Program-made: the position numbers and the translations under genes
The notes under the pieces: model-generated
Told to the model about the DNA's origin: nothing
Databases searched by the model: none
The model's input: the letters and a program-made list of their open reading frames with translations, nothing else
Source: Parabacteroides sp. PFB2-10
GTDB lineage: Bacteria > Bacteroidota > Bacteroidia > Bacteroidales > Tannerellaceae
DNA length: 64,000 nt
Direction of reading: 5' to 3'
NCBI RefSeq assembly: GCF_029893085.1
Contig: NZ_JARXWI010000002.1
Coordinates: 124,001-188,000 of the forward strand
In this document: one piece after another, positions 16,764 to 26,048 of the stretch
Numbering within the stretch: position 1 is the stretch's first letter
Layout of the letters: the number at the start of each line of letters is the position of its first letter

Positions 16764-17621
16764 TTATTTAAAAGGAATAAAGCGATACCCGCCGGTGGCA
16801 TGTTTTTCTACTTTACCCATGCCCGGGTAGGCGATATGCATACCGGCAATAGGAATTTTCTTTTCCGCCACATAACGCAGAACCGCCTGGCGGGAAGCGA
16901 TGGCATCTGTCGGGTTGACGTCGTAGGTGACGGCTACCTCCGGGTAGGGCATTTGAAGCGCCATGGCATGGGTCAGGTCGGCCCAGATCAGGAGTTGTTC
17001 GCCATCGGAATCGAGCAGAAAAAGGGTATGTCCCGGTGTATGTCCATAGGCAGCTATACCCTGAACGCCCGGGAGCAGTGGCTCCGCTGGTGTGTCTAAC
17101 GCTTGGGGAGCGAATAGTTTCAGCCGGTCTTTATAGGCCTCGATCACCTGATGCGCCTGTTTAGCTTCCATACTCATCCAGTAGTCATATTCCGGTTGGG
17201 GCAGGTAGATATCTGCGTTGGGAAACATCACCTTTTCATATTGCAGCATACCGCCAATGTGGTCGCCATGCATGTGGGTGATGCATACGGCATCCACCTC
17301 TTCGGCGGTTATACCAAGGCTTTCCAGGTTGGCGAAAAGCTTCTGTCCGAGACCGGTATCAAACAGGATATTATGTTCCGGCGTTTGAACCAGGAAGGCA
17401 TTCATCGCATTGGGGAAAGTGCCTTGTGGTGCGCAGGTTGCGATCATCTCCTCCGTCGCGCCAACCAGGATGCCGGTGTTGGCTTCGCGTTGCGACTCCG
17501 ACAACAGACTGATCATAAAGTCTCCGATAATATAGGTGTACACATCAGGGGTTTCCTGAGCAATCGTTTTCGAATTGAAAAGAAGAAGGCTGATGCAAAG
17601 GGCAATACATATTTTTTTCAT
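16764..17621 (-). CDS. secreted MBL-fold metallo-hydrolase (lactonase-like)
   Basis: 285 residues. Residues 1-21 are a Sec signal peptide (ending KTIAQ). The rest is a metallo-beta-lactamase fold with the dinuclear metal motif THMHGDHIGG (His116, His118, Asp120, His121), later ligands in YGHTPGHT (about residue 195) and ADLTH, and a final HIAYPGMG. The arrangement resembles AHL-lactonase-type and glyoxalase-II-like hydrolases, so an ester or lactone substrate in the periplasm is likely but unknown. It is single-gene on the minus strand. Repeat copy B lies immediately beyond its stop; no convincing -7 box was found upstream. Confidence 0.88.
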   Translation of the reverse strand: MKKICIALCISLLLFNSKTIAQETPDVYTYIIGDFMISLLSESQREANTGILVGATEEMIATCAPQGTFPNAMNAFLVQTPEHNILFDTGLGQKLFANLESLGITAEEVDAVCITHMHGDHIGGMLQYEKVMFPNADIYLPQPEYDYWMSMEAKQAHQVIEAYKDRLKLFAPQALDTPAEPLLPGVQGIAAYGHTPGHTLFLLDSDGEQLLIWADLTHAMALQMPYPEVAVTYDVNPTDAIASRQAVLRYVAEKKIPIAGMHIAYPGMGKVEKHATGGYRFIPFK

Positions 17622-17749
17622 GGCTGCATAAAATTAGATAAGTGAAACACACAATGAGCAAAACGTCATTCTTGCTACGAATATACGGCGTTTATTGGTT
17701 AATAAATGTATAAAAGGTGTCAATTCTTTCGTGCCAATCGATTAAATTG

Positions 17750-17757
17750 TACTTTTG
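17750..17757 (+). promoter_or_regulatory. -7 promoter element of the coiled-coil protein gene
   Basis: TACTTTTG, a perfect TAnnTTTG box, with TTTC at 17727-17730 as a near -33 box at 19-nt spacing. Confidence 0.65.
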
Positions 17758-17779
17758 TATGGTATTTATGAATTCCGTT

Positions 17780-18685
17780 ATGAGTACAGAAAAGAAAGAA
17801 AACAAAGAGATCAATAAGCTTTCACTACTAATCGTCGCTATCATTGTTCTGGTCTTAATCATCGGAGGTGCTGCCTATTATATATTTCATCAGCAAAGCC
17901 AGATGAAAGAACTTGTCGAGGGCTATGAACTGGACAAGGAGATGCTGGCCGATGAATATAATGAGATCTCTCTGACCTACGAGAATATAAAGTTTGAATT
18001 CAATAACGATTCGTTAGCTGCCCAGCTTGCTACGGAGCAGGAAAAGGTAAAACGGTTGCAGGAAGAGTTGCGCACAGTGCGCGCTACGGATACCCGCCGC
18101 ATCAACGAATTGAAGAAACAACTGGAAACGCTTCGCAGCATCATGCGCACATACGTGGCGCAGATCGACTCGTTGAACACCGAGAATACGAAGCTGAAAG
18201 AAGAAAACAAAAAAGTAACCACCCGCTATCGTCAGGCGACCACCCAGGCAGCCAACCTACAGAAAGAAAAAGAGCAGTTGGCGGAACGGGTGACCCTTGC
18301 CAGCAAACTGGATGCCACCAATATCCAGATCAACCCCGTAAACAAAAAAGGAAAGACGGTTAAGAAGATCAAACAGATGGAACAGTTTGTTGTCTCTTTC
18401 CTTATTACCAAAAACATCACGGCGCCTGTCGGTGAGAAAACGATCTTTGTGCGCATCATGAAACCCGACGACGATGTGTTGGTAAAGAGCCGTGGCGATA
18501 CCTTTGAGTTTGAGGGCAAACACATCAACTACTCCATGAAGCGGATCATCGAATACGCCGGAGAAGAGACACAGGTGACCCTGTATTGGGATATCGAAGA
18601 ATTCCTGTCTCCCGGAACGTATCAAGTCGATATATTTGCTGACGGCAACCACATCGGCCGCAAATCTTTTACGCTGGATAATTAA
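17780..18685 (+). CDS. membrane-anchored coiled-coil protein of unknown function
   Basis: 301 residues from ATG 17780 (MSTEKKENKE). ATG 17768 is possible but would leave almost no leader after the -7 box at 17750-17757. A single transmembrane helix lies at about residues 14-36 (LLIVAIIVLVLIIGGAAYYI), followed by an extended coiled coil to about 175 (EQEKVKRLQEELRTV and INELKKQLETLRS) and a beta-rich C-terminal domain (200-301) without a recognised family. Most of the protein should face the periplasm. It resembles conserved Bacteroidales hypothetical proteins; a scaffold or envelope role is speculation. The gene is alone between divergent and tandem neighbours. Confidence 0.82.
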   Translation: MSTEKKENKEINKLSLLIVAIIVLVLIIGGAAYYIFHQQSQMKELVEGYELDKEMLADEYNEISLTYENIKFEFNNDSLAAQLATEQEKVKRLQEELRTVRATDTRRINELKKQLETLRSIMRTYVAQIDSLNTENTKLKEENKKVTTRYRQATTQAANLQKEKEQLAERVTLASKLDATNIQINPVNKKGKTVKKIKQMEQFVVSFLITKNITAPVGEKTIFVRIMKPDDDVLVKSRGDTFEFEGKHINYSMKRIIEYAGEETQVTLYWDIEEFLSPGTYQVDIFADGNHIGRKSFTLDN

Positions 18686-18754
18686 TTCCCATCCTACCTT
18701 CAAAACGTCTACTATTGTCGTGTAACAGACGAATCCTGTTATACCGACCGGCTG

Positions 18755-18762
18755 TATCTTTG
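18755..18762 (+). promoter_or_regulatory. -7 promoter element of the TolC/HlyD/ABC-2 operon
   Basis: TATCTTTG, a perfect TAnnTTTG box, giving a leader of about 80 nt before ATG 18851. Confidence 0.55.
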
Positions 18763-18850
18763 CCCCAGGGTTTGAATCTTAGTTGAAATAATTAAACAAA
18801 CCCATTTTGTTCTTTGTTTCAATAAAAGGATATGGTTAATATATAATAGA

Positions 18851-20194
18851 ATGAAAAGAAGGTTTGTATTAGTGGCAATGTGTTTAGGTTTGATTGGAAA
18901 TATTTCAGCACAAAAGGTATTCACGCTTGAAGAATGTCGCCAATTAGCTATTGAAAACAATAAAGAACTGCGGATATCCGGCGAGAAAGTAAAACAGGCC
19001 GGCGAGGAACGGAATGCTGCCCGTACGAAGTATTTCCCGCAGGTATCGGCTACCGGAGCCTATTTATGGAATCAACACGACATCAATCTATTTGATTTTG
19101 GCAAACTGGGTGCGTTGGAGGCGCTTATACCATCCGGCATAACCGATGTCTTTCATCTGGATATTCAGAACGTCTGGGTCGGTAGTGTCTCTTTGGTGCA
19201 ACCAGTTTTTATGGGAGGTAAGATTGTTTCTTATAATCAGATCACGTCGTATGCCCGTCAATTGGCGGAATCGATGAACGACCTGCAACTGCAGGAGGTT
19301 ATTTATCAAACGGATGAGACCTATTGGCAGGTGATCTCCTTAGTTCATAAAAAGAAACTGGCAGACGCTTATGTCGATCTATTGAAGAAGATGGACAGCG
19401 ATGTGCAGGCGATGATAACAGAGGGGGTAGCCACTCCATCGGATGGATTGTCGGTACGGGTGAAACTGAACGAGGCGGAGATGGCACAGACAAAGGTGGA
19501 TAACGGACTGGCTCTTTCCCGTATGCTGCTGGCGCAGATATGCGGACTGCCACTCGAAGAACCGTTGGCATTAGCAGATGAGTCGTTGGAGCAATACCCG
19601 GTTACAGAGCAAACCGTACTTGTTGATGTCAATGAGGCATTTGTGAATCGCAATGAGTTGAAAAGCTTAGATCTGGCTACACGTATATACGAAAAGAAAG
19701 AAAATATAGTCCTGGCGGATATGTTGCCGCAGATGGCCTTAGTGGGCAATTATATGGTGACCAATCCTAACGTCCGCAACGGTTTTAAGAACGATTTTGC
19801 CGGAGGATTCCATGTGGGGGTGACCCTTCAGATCCCTTTAAGCGGATGGTGGGAAGGCAGTCATAAGCGGAATGCGGCGCGGGCGGAGACCAATATACAA
19901 CGCTTACAATACGAAGAGGCGCGTGAGAAGATAGAGTTGCAGGTGAACCAATCGCTTTATCAAACCAATGAAGCCAAGAAGAAACTGATCGCTTCCAACC
20001 GGAATATGGAGATGGCGGAAGAAAACCTGCGTCATGCCAATGACGGATTTGACGAGGGTGTTATACCGGCTCTCAACCTGATGGAGGCACAAACAGCCTG
20101 GGTACAGGCACGTTCCGGCCTGATAGATGCACAGATAGAGGTGAAACTGACCGAGGTATATCTGGCTAAGACGATGGGGAAGCTGGGGGAATGA
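18851..20194 (+). CDS. TolC-family outer-membrane efflux protein
   Basis: 447 residues. Residues 1-20 are a Sec signal peptide (LGLIGNISAQ). The body shows the duplicated outer-membrane efflux domain with long helical hairpins: FTLEECRQLAIENNKELRIS opens repeat one, and the second opens with VDVNEAFVNRNELKSLDLAT. It forms the trimeric outer-membrane duct for a tripartite exporter. It is first of four genes; the adaptor and two permeases follow at 41 nt and then in overlap or near contact. The 20196-20229 gap contains three direct ATCAATTA-type repeats. Confidence 0.93.
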   Translation: MKRRFVLVAMCLGLIGNISAQKVFTLEECRQLAIENNKELRISGEKVKQAGEERNAARTKYFPQVSATGAYLWNQHDINLFDFGKLGALEALIPSGITDVFHLDIQNVWVGSVSLVQPVFMGGKIVSYNQITSYARQLAESMNDLQLQEVIYQTDETYWQVISLVHKKKLADAYVDLLKKMDSDVQAMITEGVATPSDGLSVRVKLNEAEMAQTKVDNGLALSRMLLAQICGLPLEEPLALADESLEQYPVTEQTVLVDVNEAFVNRNELKSLDLATRIYEKKENIVLADMLPQMALVGNYMVTNPNVRNGFKNDFAGGFHVGVTLQIPLSGWWEGSHKRNAARAETNIQRLQYEEAREKIELQVNQSLYQTNEAKKKLIASNRNMEMAEENLRHANDGFDEGVIPALNLMEAQTAWVQARSGLIDAQIEVKLTEVYLAKTMGKLGE

Positions 20195-20235
20195 AGAATA
20201 TCAATTATCAATTACCAATTATCAATTAAAAAGAT

Positions 20236-21243
20236 ATGAATAAGAAATTTTCAATGAGCAATATGATGTTGGCCTTTATCGCCGTACTGGTTGTGGTGGC
20301 TTTGGTGGCTTTAGCCGGTTTTTTCCTGTTGACACCTCCCGATGACGTGATTATGGGGCAGGCGGAAGCCACACAGGTGCGTATATCCGGTAAGGTGCCC
20401 GGGCGGATTGATGCTTACCGGGTTGGTGAAGGTGATCAGGTGCGTGCCGGCGATACGCTGGTGTTTCTGAACACCCCGGAGGTAGAGGCCAAACTGCTTC
20501 AGGCCGAAGCGGCGCGTGCAGCAGCCCTGGCGCAGAGTAATAAAGCGGTGAAAGGTGCCCGTGTACAAGAGATAACCGGTGCTTACGAGTTGTGGCAAAA
20601 GGCGATTGCAGGCTTGGATATTGCGAAGAAATCATACGAACGTGTGCAGAATCTATACGATAAAGGCGTGATGTCGGCGCAGAAGCGTGATGAGGCTGCC
20701 GCCAATTATCATGCGATGGTTGCGACCGAAAAGGCGGCTCGTTCCCAATACGAGATGGCCAAAGAGGGCGCCCGCCAGGAAGATAAAGCGGCTGCGGAAG
20801 CCTTGGTGCGGCAGGCTGAAGGCGCTATTGCTGAGGTGGAGTCTTATATAGGCGAAAGCACGTTGCTTTCTCCGATCGATGGTGAGGTGGCCGAGCGCTT
20901 TCCGCAGGTGGGCGAACTGGTCGGTACGGGAGCACCGATTATGAATATTGTCGACCTGAATGATCTTTGGGTCACCTTCAGTGTGCGCGAAGAGTTATTG
21001 AAAAATATACAGATCGGTTCGGAAATGAATGCGTTTATCCCTGCGTTAGACGACAAACCGGTTCGTGTAAAGGTCTATTATATGAAGGATATGGGGTCGT
21101 ATGCCGCCTGGAAAGCAACCAAAACAACCGGGCAATACGATTCAAAGACATTCGAGGTGCGTGCCCGTCCATTGGAAAAAGTGGAAGGATTGCGTCCGGG
21201 TATGTCGGTTATTATGAAGAAAAAAGGCACGGAGATACTATGA
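20236..21243 (+). CDS. HlyD-family periplasmic adaptor
   Basis: 335 residues. An N-terminal membrane anchor spans about 10-32. A lipoyl-like half follows (TQVRISGKVPGRIDAYRV, then GDQVRAGDTLVFLN), a long alpha hairpin occupies 75-200, the second lipoyl half reads STLLSPIDGEVAERFPQVGELV, and a beta-barrel follows. Architecture is closest to the YbhG/EmrA group that joins TolC proteins to ABC-2-type permeases. The stop overlaps the permease start (ATGA at 21240-21243). Confidence 0.93.
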   Translation: MNKKFSMSNMMLAFIAVLVVVALVALAGFFLLTPPDDVIMGQAEATQVRISGKVPGRIDAYRVGEGDQVRAGDTLVFLNTPEVEAKLLQAEAARAAALAQSNKAVKGARVQEITGAYELWQKAIAGLDIAKKSYERVQNLYDKGVMSAQKRDEAAANYHAMVATEKAARSQYEMAKEGARQEDKAAAEALVRQAEGAIAEVESYIGESTLLSPIDGEVAERFPQVGELVGTGAPIMNIVDLNDLWVTFSVREELLKNIQIGSEMNAFIPALDDKPVRVKVYYMKDMGSYAAWKATKTTGQYDSKTFEVRARPLEKVEGLRPGMSVIMKKKGTEIL

Positions 21244-22418
21244 CGTTCAAGCAATGGATAGGATCTGTCGGGGAGGTGGCCAGGCGGGAGGTAAAGCGGT
21301 TATTGAATAAGCCTCTTTATCTGTTCTGTATGCTGTTGGCTCCGGCTATCAGTGTGGTGTTTCTTCTCTCGTTGATGCAGGAGGGATTGCCAACCGATTT
21401 GCCTATTGCGGTGGTCGATCTGGATAATTCGGCGACCTCCCGTAACCTGATCCGTCAGTTGAATGCGCTTGAGCAAACGAAGGTGGTGATGACTACCGCT
21501 TCATTTACGGAAGCCCGTACGGAGATGCAAAAGGGAAATGTCTATGGTATCTTTCATATACCGGCCGATTTTTCGGTGGAGGCGACTACAGGTAAGCAGC
21601 CGACGCTCTCTTTCTATACCAACGGCACATACCTTATTGCTGCATCCCTATTGTTCAGAGACATGAAGACCATGTCGGTATTGGCAGGAGCTTCGGTAGG
21701 CTTGCAGACGGGAACCGCCAAGGGACTGACGACCGAACAGATCATGGGGCAGCTGCAACCGATCGTTGTCGATACGCATGCCATAGGAAATCCCTGGCTG
21801 AACTATTCGGTTTACCTCAATAATACCCTGATACCGGGCATATTGCAGTTGATGATCTTCCTGATTACGGTCTATAGTATCGGTACGGAGATTAAGTTCT
21901 CCACCTCACGCGAATGGCTTCGTACGGGAAGAAACTCCCTTTCTGCAAGCCTTTTGGGTAAATTATTGCCGCAAACGGTGGTCTTTACGGTGGTAGGTTT
22001 GGCTATGTTAGCGGTGCTTTATGGCTTTAATGCGTTTCCGTTGAATAGTGGTTGGGGGCCTATGATAGGAGCCATGTTCCTATTAGTTCTGGCTTCTCAG
22101 GCAGTCGGTGTCTTTATGATAGGCGTGTTGCCCACTTTGCGTCTGGGATTAAGCTTTGCCAGTCTGTTTGGTATGCTGGCGTTTTCCGTTGTCGGCTTTT
22201 CATTCCCGGTGCAAGCCATGTATCCTTCGGTACAGGCATTGGCCAGGCTCTTCCCGCTTCGCCACTATTTCCTTATTTATATCGACCAGGCATTGAATGG
22301 ACGCGATCTGATATTCAGTTGGTCACACTATGTATGGCTGGCAGCTTTTCTGATACTGCCGGTACTGATCAGTAAAAATCTGAAAGAGGCCTTGCTTCAC
22401 TTCAAGTATGTGCCTTAA
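21240..22418 (+). CDS. ABC-2 type transport permease 1
   Basis: 392 residues from ATG 21240, which overlaps the adaptor stop; an open frame further upstream lies inside the adaptor gene and is not used. It has one N-terminal helix (YLFCMLLAPAISVVFLLSL), a large extracytoplasmic domain (about 45-215) and five further helices, the ABC-2/YhiP-type plan. No ATPase gene lies in this operon, so the ATP-binding subunit must be encoded elsewhere or this pair works with a shared one. It probably forms a heterodimer with the next gene. Confidence 0.9.
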   Translation: MTFKQWIGSVGEVARREVKRLLNKPLYLFCMLLAPAISVVFLLSLMQEGLPTDLPIAVVDLDNSATSRNLIRQLNALEQTKVVMTTASFTEARTEMQKGNVYGIFHIPADFSVEATTGKQPTLSFYTNGTYLIAASLLFRDMKTMSVLAGASVGLQTGTAKGLTTEQIMGQLQPIVVDTHAIGNPWLNYSVYLNNTLIPGILQLMIFLITVYSIGTEIKFSTSREWLRTGRNSLSASLLGKLLPQTVVFTVVGLAMLAVLYGFNAFPLNSGWGPMIGAMFLLVLASQAVGVFMIGVLPTLRLGLSFASLFGMLAFSVVGFSFPVQAMYPSVQALARLFPLRHYFLIYIDQALNGRDLIFSWSHYVWLAAFLILPVLISKNLKEALLHFKYVP

Positions 22419-22429
22419 ACAAAAAAGAG

Positions 22430-23686
22430 ATGAAACAAGAACACCGCTTAGCTAATAAGATCAAACAGGGAATCCAGGATACCTTTTATATCTGGATAGA
22501 AGAACTGAAACATGTCTTCCGTGACTCGGGAGTCATGATCTTTTTCTTTCTGGTTCCGCTGGCCTATCCTGTTCTTTATGCGTTGATATATAATCCGGAA
22601 GTCGTGCGCGAGGCCAAATTGGTCGTGGTCGATCAGAGTGATACCTACCTGAGTCGCGAGTTTATCCGCCGTGTCAATGCGACGGCCGATGTGGAAGTAG
22701 TCGGCGTAATGGCGGATATGGAGGAGGCAAAGCGTATGTTGGATGAGAAGAAAGCCTACGGGATACTTGCTTTCCCGCCCGAATTCAGCCAAGAAATGCA
22801 TGCCGGCCGACAGGCACGGGTGTCTCTCTATAGCGATATGAGTTCGCTGCTTTTCTATAAGTCCTTTTTGCTTTCGGCTACAGAGGTGTCGCTGGATCTG
22901 GGCAGAGAGTGGACTGCGCACAATCATCCCCAGTCGACCGACGAACTGCAACGGATCACGGTCGATCCTATCCCCTACGAAGCGATCACGATGTTCAATA
23001 CCCAAAGCGGCTTCGCCAGTTTCTTAGTGCCTGCCATTCTGGTATTGGTTATTCAGCAAACCCTGATTCTGGGTATTTGTATGCTGGGAGGAACAGCCCG
23101 TGAGAAGAACCGTTTCCGCAGTCTGGTGCCTTTGAACAGGCATTATGAAGGGACATTGCGTATTGTATTTGGGAAAGCGTTGACTTATATTGTGCTTTAT
23201 GGCATTGTTAGTGTGTGGATCTTTGCCATTGTTCCGCGCCTGTTCGGCTTGCCTCAGGTGGGACATCCCTGGACGGTATTACTGTTCCTGTTGCCTTATC
23301 TGTTTGCCTGCATATTCCTGTCGATGACGCTGTCGGGCTTTATGGTATCGCGTGAATCGCCGATGCTGATATTTGTATTCACTTCAGTCATTCTGCTTTT
23401 CCTCTCGGGTGTTTCCTGGCCGAAAGAGATGATTCCTCCTTTCTGGCAAGCTGTCGGTTATATCTTCCCGTCGACTCCGGCCATACAGGGCTTTGTTCGG
23501 ATCAATACTGCCGGGGCTACCCTCTCGGAAGTGACGCATGAATATCAGGTGCTCTGGCTGCAAACAGGGATTTATTTCCTTACGGCATGTATTATTTATC
23601 GTTACCAGATTATCCGCTCAAGGGTTATAAGCCATCGATTGCACAAACACGTGAAGAACCGGACGAAAGCAGTGAGCTTGGGATAA
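22430..23686 (+). CDS. ABC-2 type transport permease 2
   Basis: 418 residues, paralogous to permease 1 and of the same plan. Helix one is VMIFFFLVPLAYPVLYALI, then a periplasmic domain (REAKLVVVDQSDTYLSREFI opens it), then a five-helix C-terminal block with the conserved SGVSWPKEMIPPFWQ loop. It starts 11 nt after permease 1. The stop (23686) is one base from the stop of the convergent Crp-family gene (23688), leaving no room for an ordinary terminator between the strands. The substrate of this exporter is unknown. Confidence 0.9.
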   Translation: MKQEHRLANKIKQGIQDTFYIWIEELKHVFRDSGVMIFFFLVPLAYPVLYALIYNPEVVREAKLVVVDQSDTYLSREFIRRVNATADVEVVGVMADMEEAKRMLDEKKAYGILAFPPEFSQEMHAGRQARVSLYSDMSSLLFYKSFLLSATEVSLDLGREWTAHNHPQSTDELQRITVDPIPYEAITMFNTQSGFASFLVPAILVLVIQQTLILGICMLGGTAREKNRFRSLVPLNRHYEGTLRIVFGKALTYIVLYGIVSVWIFAIVPRLFGLPQVGHPWTVLLFLLPYLFACIFLSMTLSGFMVSRESPMLIFVFTSVILLFLSGVSWPKEMIPPFWQAVGYIFPSTPAIQGFVRINTAGATLSEVTHEYQVLWLQTGIYFLTACIIYRYQIIRSRVISHRLHKHVKNRTKAVSLG

Positions 23687-23687
23687 A

Positions 23688-24269
23688 TCAATCCTCTTTC
23701 TCTTTTCCCTTTTCGGCGCGGATCCGGCTGAGCGACTGAGGCGTAATGCCCAAGAAGCTGGCCAGCTCTTTTAATGGAATGGCCTGGAGCAGTTCGGGCG
23801 ATTTGTTGATTAATGCTTCATATCGCCTGGAAGCCAATGGCTGAATCAATTCAATCAACCATTGATCGGTCGTGAGCAATAGGTGTTCGAACAGTTTTCG
23901 CACCCATATCGAGAGCGCCTGGGAGGAGAGAGCAAGCTCTTCGATTTCCTCTTTGTGGAAGTGCAGTGCTTCGCAATCGGAAGAGGTGGCAATGTAGATC
24001 TGCGACCGCAGTCCTTTGGTGAATCCCCAGGAAGAATAGACCGCTTCGCCGGGAGCGGCATACCAGATGGTCGATTCGCGATTCCCCTCCCGGATATAGC
24101 CTCGCACAATACCGCTCTTTAACAGATAAAGCGAACGATTCACCTCTCCTTTGCGGATAAGAATCGTTCGCTTGGGTATAAAGACCTCTTTGCCTACTTC
24201 AAACAACCGGTTCAGATCGTCTTCAGGAAGCGGATAAATATCATGTATTGACTTTATAAACGTTTGCAC
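23688..24269 (-). CDS. Crp/Fnr-family transcriptional regulator
   Basis: 193 residues. The cyclic-nucleotide-binding-like domain (about 15-115) contains KRTILIRKGEVNRSLYLLKSGIVRG. The C-terminal helix-turn-helix is IPLKELASFLGITPQSLSRI. No Fnr-type cysteine cluster is present, so it is not an oxygen-sensing Fnr; the ligand is unknown. Its start lies 29 nt inside the end of the upstream MATE gene, so the two are co-transcribed and probably coupled, suggesting it may govern the MATE transporter. Confidence 0.9.
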   Translation of the reverse strand: MQTFIKSIHDIYPLPEDDLNRLFEVGKEVFIPKRTILIRKGEVNRSLYLLKSGIVRGYIREGNRESTIWYAAPGEAVYSSWGFTKGLRSQIYIATSSDCEALHFHKEEIEELALSSQALSIWVRKLFEHLLLTTDQWLIELIQPLASRRYEALINKSPELLQAIPLKELASFLGITPQSLSRIRAEKGKEKED

Positions 24270-25617
24270 TTGGTTGTCCTTTACGGACGAAAAGGCCTGA
24301 CAATATGATGCAGGTGGTAATGCCTTCAGCTACGGCAACCGCCAGCCAGATACCTTTTACATCCAGCCACAAAGGTAATGCAAAAAAGCATGCGACAGGC
24401 AAAACAATACCCCGCAGCAGCGTGTAAAAGGTAGCCTTTCCTGTTTTCTCTACGCTCATCAGATAACCGACCGCGACGACATTAATGCCAAAGAAAAGGT
24501 AACCGGTCGCAAAGAAAGGAATGCCATCGACGGCAATTTGCCAGGCGAGGTTGGTATGGTCGCTGATAAAGAGCGAAACAATCGGTTCGCGGAACAGGGT
24601 GAAGACAAAATCGAAAAAAAGAGCCAATCCAACCGTTGTCCAGATAGCCAGTTTCAACGCCTGTCGCGAACGCTCGTAGGCTTCGCAACCATAGTTATAG
24701 CTGATGATAGGTTGTGCCGACTGGATCACCGCATTGAATACCATAAAGATAATAGGGAAGAAGTAGCAGACGATACTGAATGCCGCCACACCGTTTGTGC
24801 CCAGATAGCGCACAAAAACATAGTTGCCGGCAAGCATCATCACGGCTATGGCCGCTTCGCCGAGAAAGGCAGAGAATCCCAAACGAACAATGTATCCGCT
24901 GTTGCGAACAGTCAGCAGCAGGCTTTTGCGACTGAGTTTCAGTTTTCCCAGTTTGATGCGCGGTGAATAACGCAACAGGAAGATCACCATCATTGCTACC
25001 CCGACCACTTCGCCAATACCGGTAGCCACAGCTGCTCCTGTCAGTCCCCATTTGAATACGAATATAAAGAGGTAGTCGAGCACGATATTGATGACCGTAG
25101 AGGTGGTCATGCACCACATCGCCACATTGGGTCCGTCGATACGCACAAAAAAGGTCAATACCGACAATAAAGTCTGAAACACAGCAAAGGCCGCATAAGC
25201 GATCAGGTATTCCCGCGCCAGCAGGATCAGATCATCTGGCGCACCCAATAGGCGTGCCGTTTGTGCCGGAAACGCGATCACAAGAAGAGATACCGACAAC
25301 ATCACCAATAGGGAGACCAGCGTAGCCTGTGTCGCGTTGATATTAGCCACCTTTTCTTTATTGCGCGACAGGTTGATCGAAGCCACAATCGCCCCTCCCA
25401 TACCAAACATCAGGCCTACACCCGCTGCAAACACAAACAGCGGCGCCGCGATATTAACCGCCGCCAGGGCATCGCTTCCGATACCTCTTCCGACAAATAT
25501 TCCGTCGGTAATAATGAAAAGTGCAGAGAATACCATCCCCAGAACAGTAGGTACCAGTTGTTTGCGAAACAATGTCCCCACCTTCATACTCCCAAAATCA
25601 ATACTGTCTCTTTGCAT
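24241..25617 (-). CDS. MATE-family multidrug/sodium antiporter
   Basis: 458 residues, twelve predicted transmembrane helices in two homologous six-helix halves. The N-terminal segment LFRKQLVPTVLGMVFSALFIITDGIFVGR and ALAAVNIAAPLF are typical of the bacterial MATE (NorM/DinF-like) family, and QSAQPIISYNYG marks the second half. It exports cationic compounds with sodium or proton influx. It is first of two genes, with the Crp-family regulator overlapping its 3' end. A -7 box is at 25647-25654. Confidence 0.93.
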   Translation of the reverse strand: MQRDSIDFGSMKVGTLFRKQLVPTVLGMVFSALFIITDGIFVGRGIGSDALAAVNIAAPLFVFAAGVGLMFGMGGAIVASINLSRNKEKVANINATQATLVSLLVMLSVSLLVIAFPAQTARLLGAPDDLILLAREYLIAYAAFAVFQTLLSVLTFFVRIDGPNVAMWCMTTSTVINIVLDYLFIFVFKWGLTGAAVATGIGEVVGVAMMVIFLLRYSPRIKLGKLKLSRKSLLLTVRNSGYIVRLGFSAFLGEAAIAVMMLAGNYVFVRYLGTNGVAAFSIVCYFFPIIFMVFNAVIQSAQPIISYNYGCEAYERSRQALKLAIWTTVGLALFFDFVFTLFREPIVSLFISDHTNLAWQIAVDGIPFFATGYLFFGINVVAVGYLMSVEKTGKATFYTLLRGIVLPVACFFALPLWLDVKGIWLAVAVAEGITTCIILSGLFVRKGQPSANVYKVNT

Positions 25618-25646
25618 ACTTCCAAATTTTCTATTTTTTCAGGATG

Positions 25647-25654
25647 CAAAGGTA
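25647..25654 (-). promoter_or_regulatory. -7 promoter element of the MATE/Crp operon
   Basis: Minus-strand TACCTTTG, a perfect TAnnTTTG box 30 nt before ATG 25617. Confidence 0.65.
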
Positions 25655-25756
25655 CGGACAATACCGGGAAGGAAAATTACCATTTGGTAACTTCGGAGGA
25701 GGCGATCTCCGATTGTTTTACGCTTTACTTAACTCATTTAACTAATATATGTTCAT

Positions 25757-25942
25757 GTGAACAAATGTTAATATGTCTATTTTCGGAGAAACCTCCAATT
25801 TACGATTTGAAACTTCGGCAGGACTTTGCGCGTAAAAAGGCGGGAGTATTTTGGCAAACTCCCGGGAGAAACACTTTTTAACGTATGAGATTGTAAGTAA
25901 AATGGTCGTTTTACTTACAATCGATATTTTAACATTTCGGAG
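25757..25942 (+). repeat. dispersed intergenic repeat, long form, copy C
   Basis: About 186 bp, near-identical in layout to copy A, with AAATGTTAA at 25763-25771 and TTAACATTT at 25929-25937 as ends. Its internal hairpin is perfect: GATTGTAAGTAAAA (25889-25902) and TTTTACTTACAATC (25909-25922) around a 6-nt loop. The frame that stays open in copies A, D and F has a TAA here just after the GCGCG segment. It lies between two minus-strand genes (MATE start, sodB stop), antisense to both. Sequence between the repeat and the sodB terminator shows nothing else. Confidence 0.9.
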
Positions 25943-25989
25943 ATTGAGGTGAACCTTTCCGATTACGCATTGGGCAAATAAATAAAAAA

Positions 25990-26016
25990 AAGGGCTGAAC
26001 GTTTCCGCTCAGCCCA
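25990..26016 (-). terminator. rho-independent terminator after sodB
   Basis: GGGCTGA (25993-25999) pairs with TCAGCCC (26009-26015); on the minus strand the stem is followed by eight T residues. Confidence 0.9.
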
Positions 26017-26048
26017 ACAAAACTTAACATTAACTTACATAGAATCAC

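Noticed and set aside
20967-21239. N-terminal extension of ABC-2 permease 1 within the adaptor gene
   Set aside because: Overlaps 270 bp of a clear gene; ATG 21240 overlapping the adaptor stop gives a canonical permease N-terminus.
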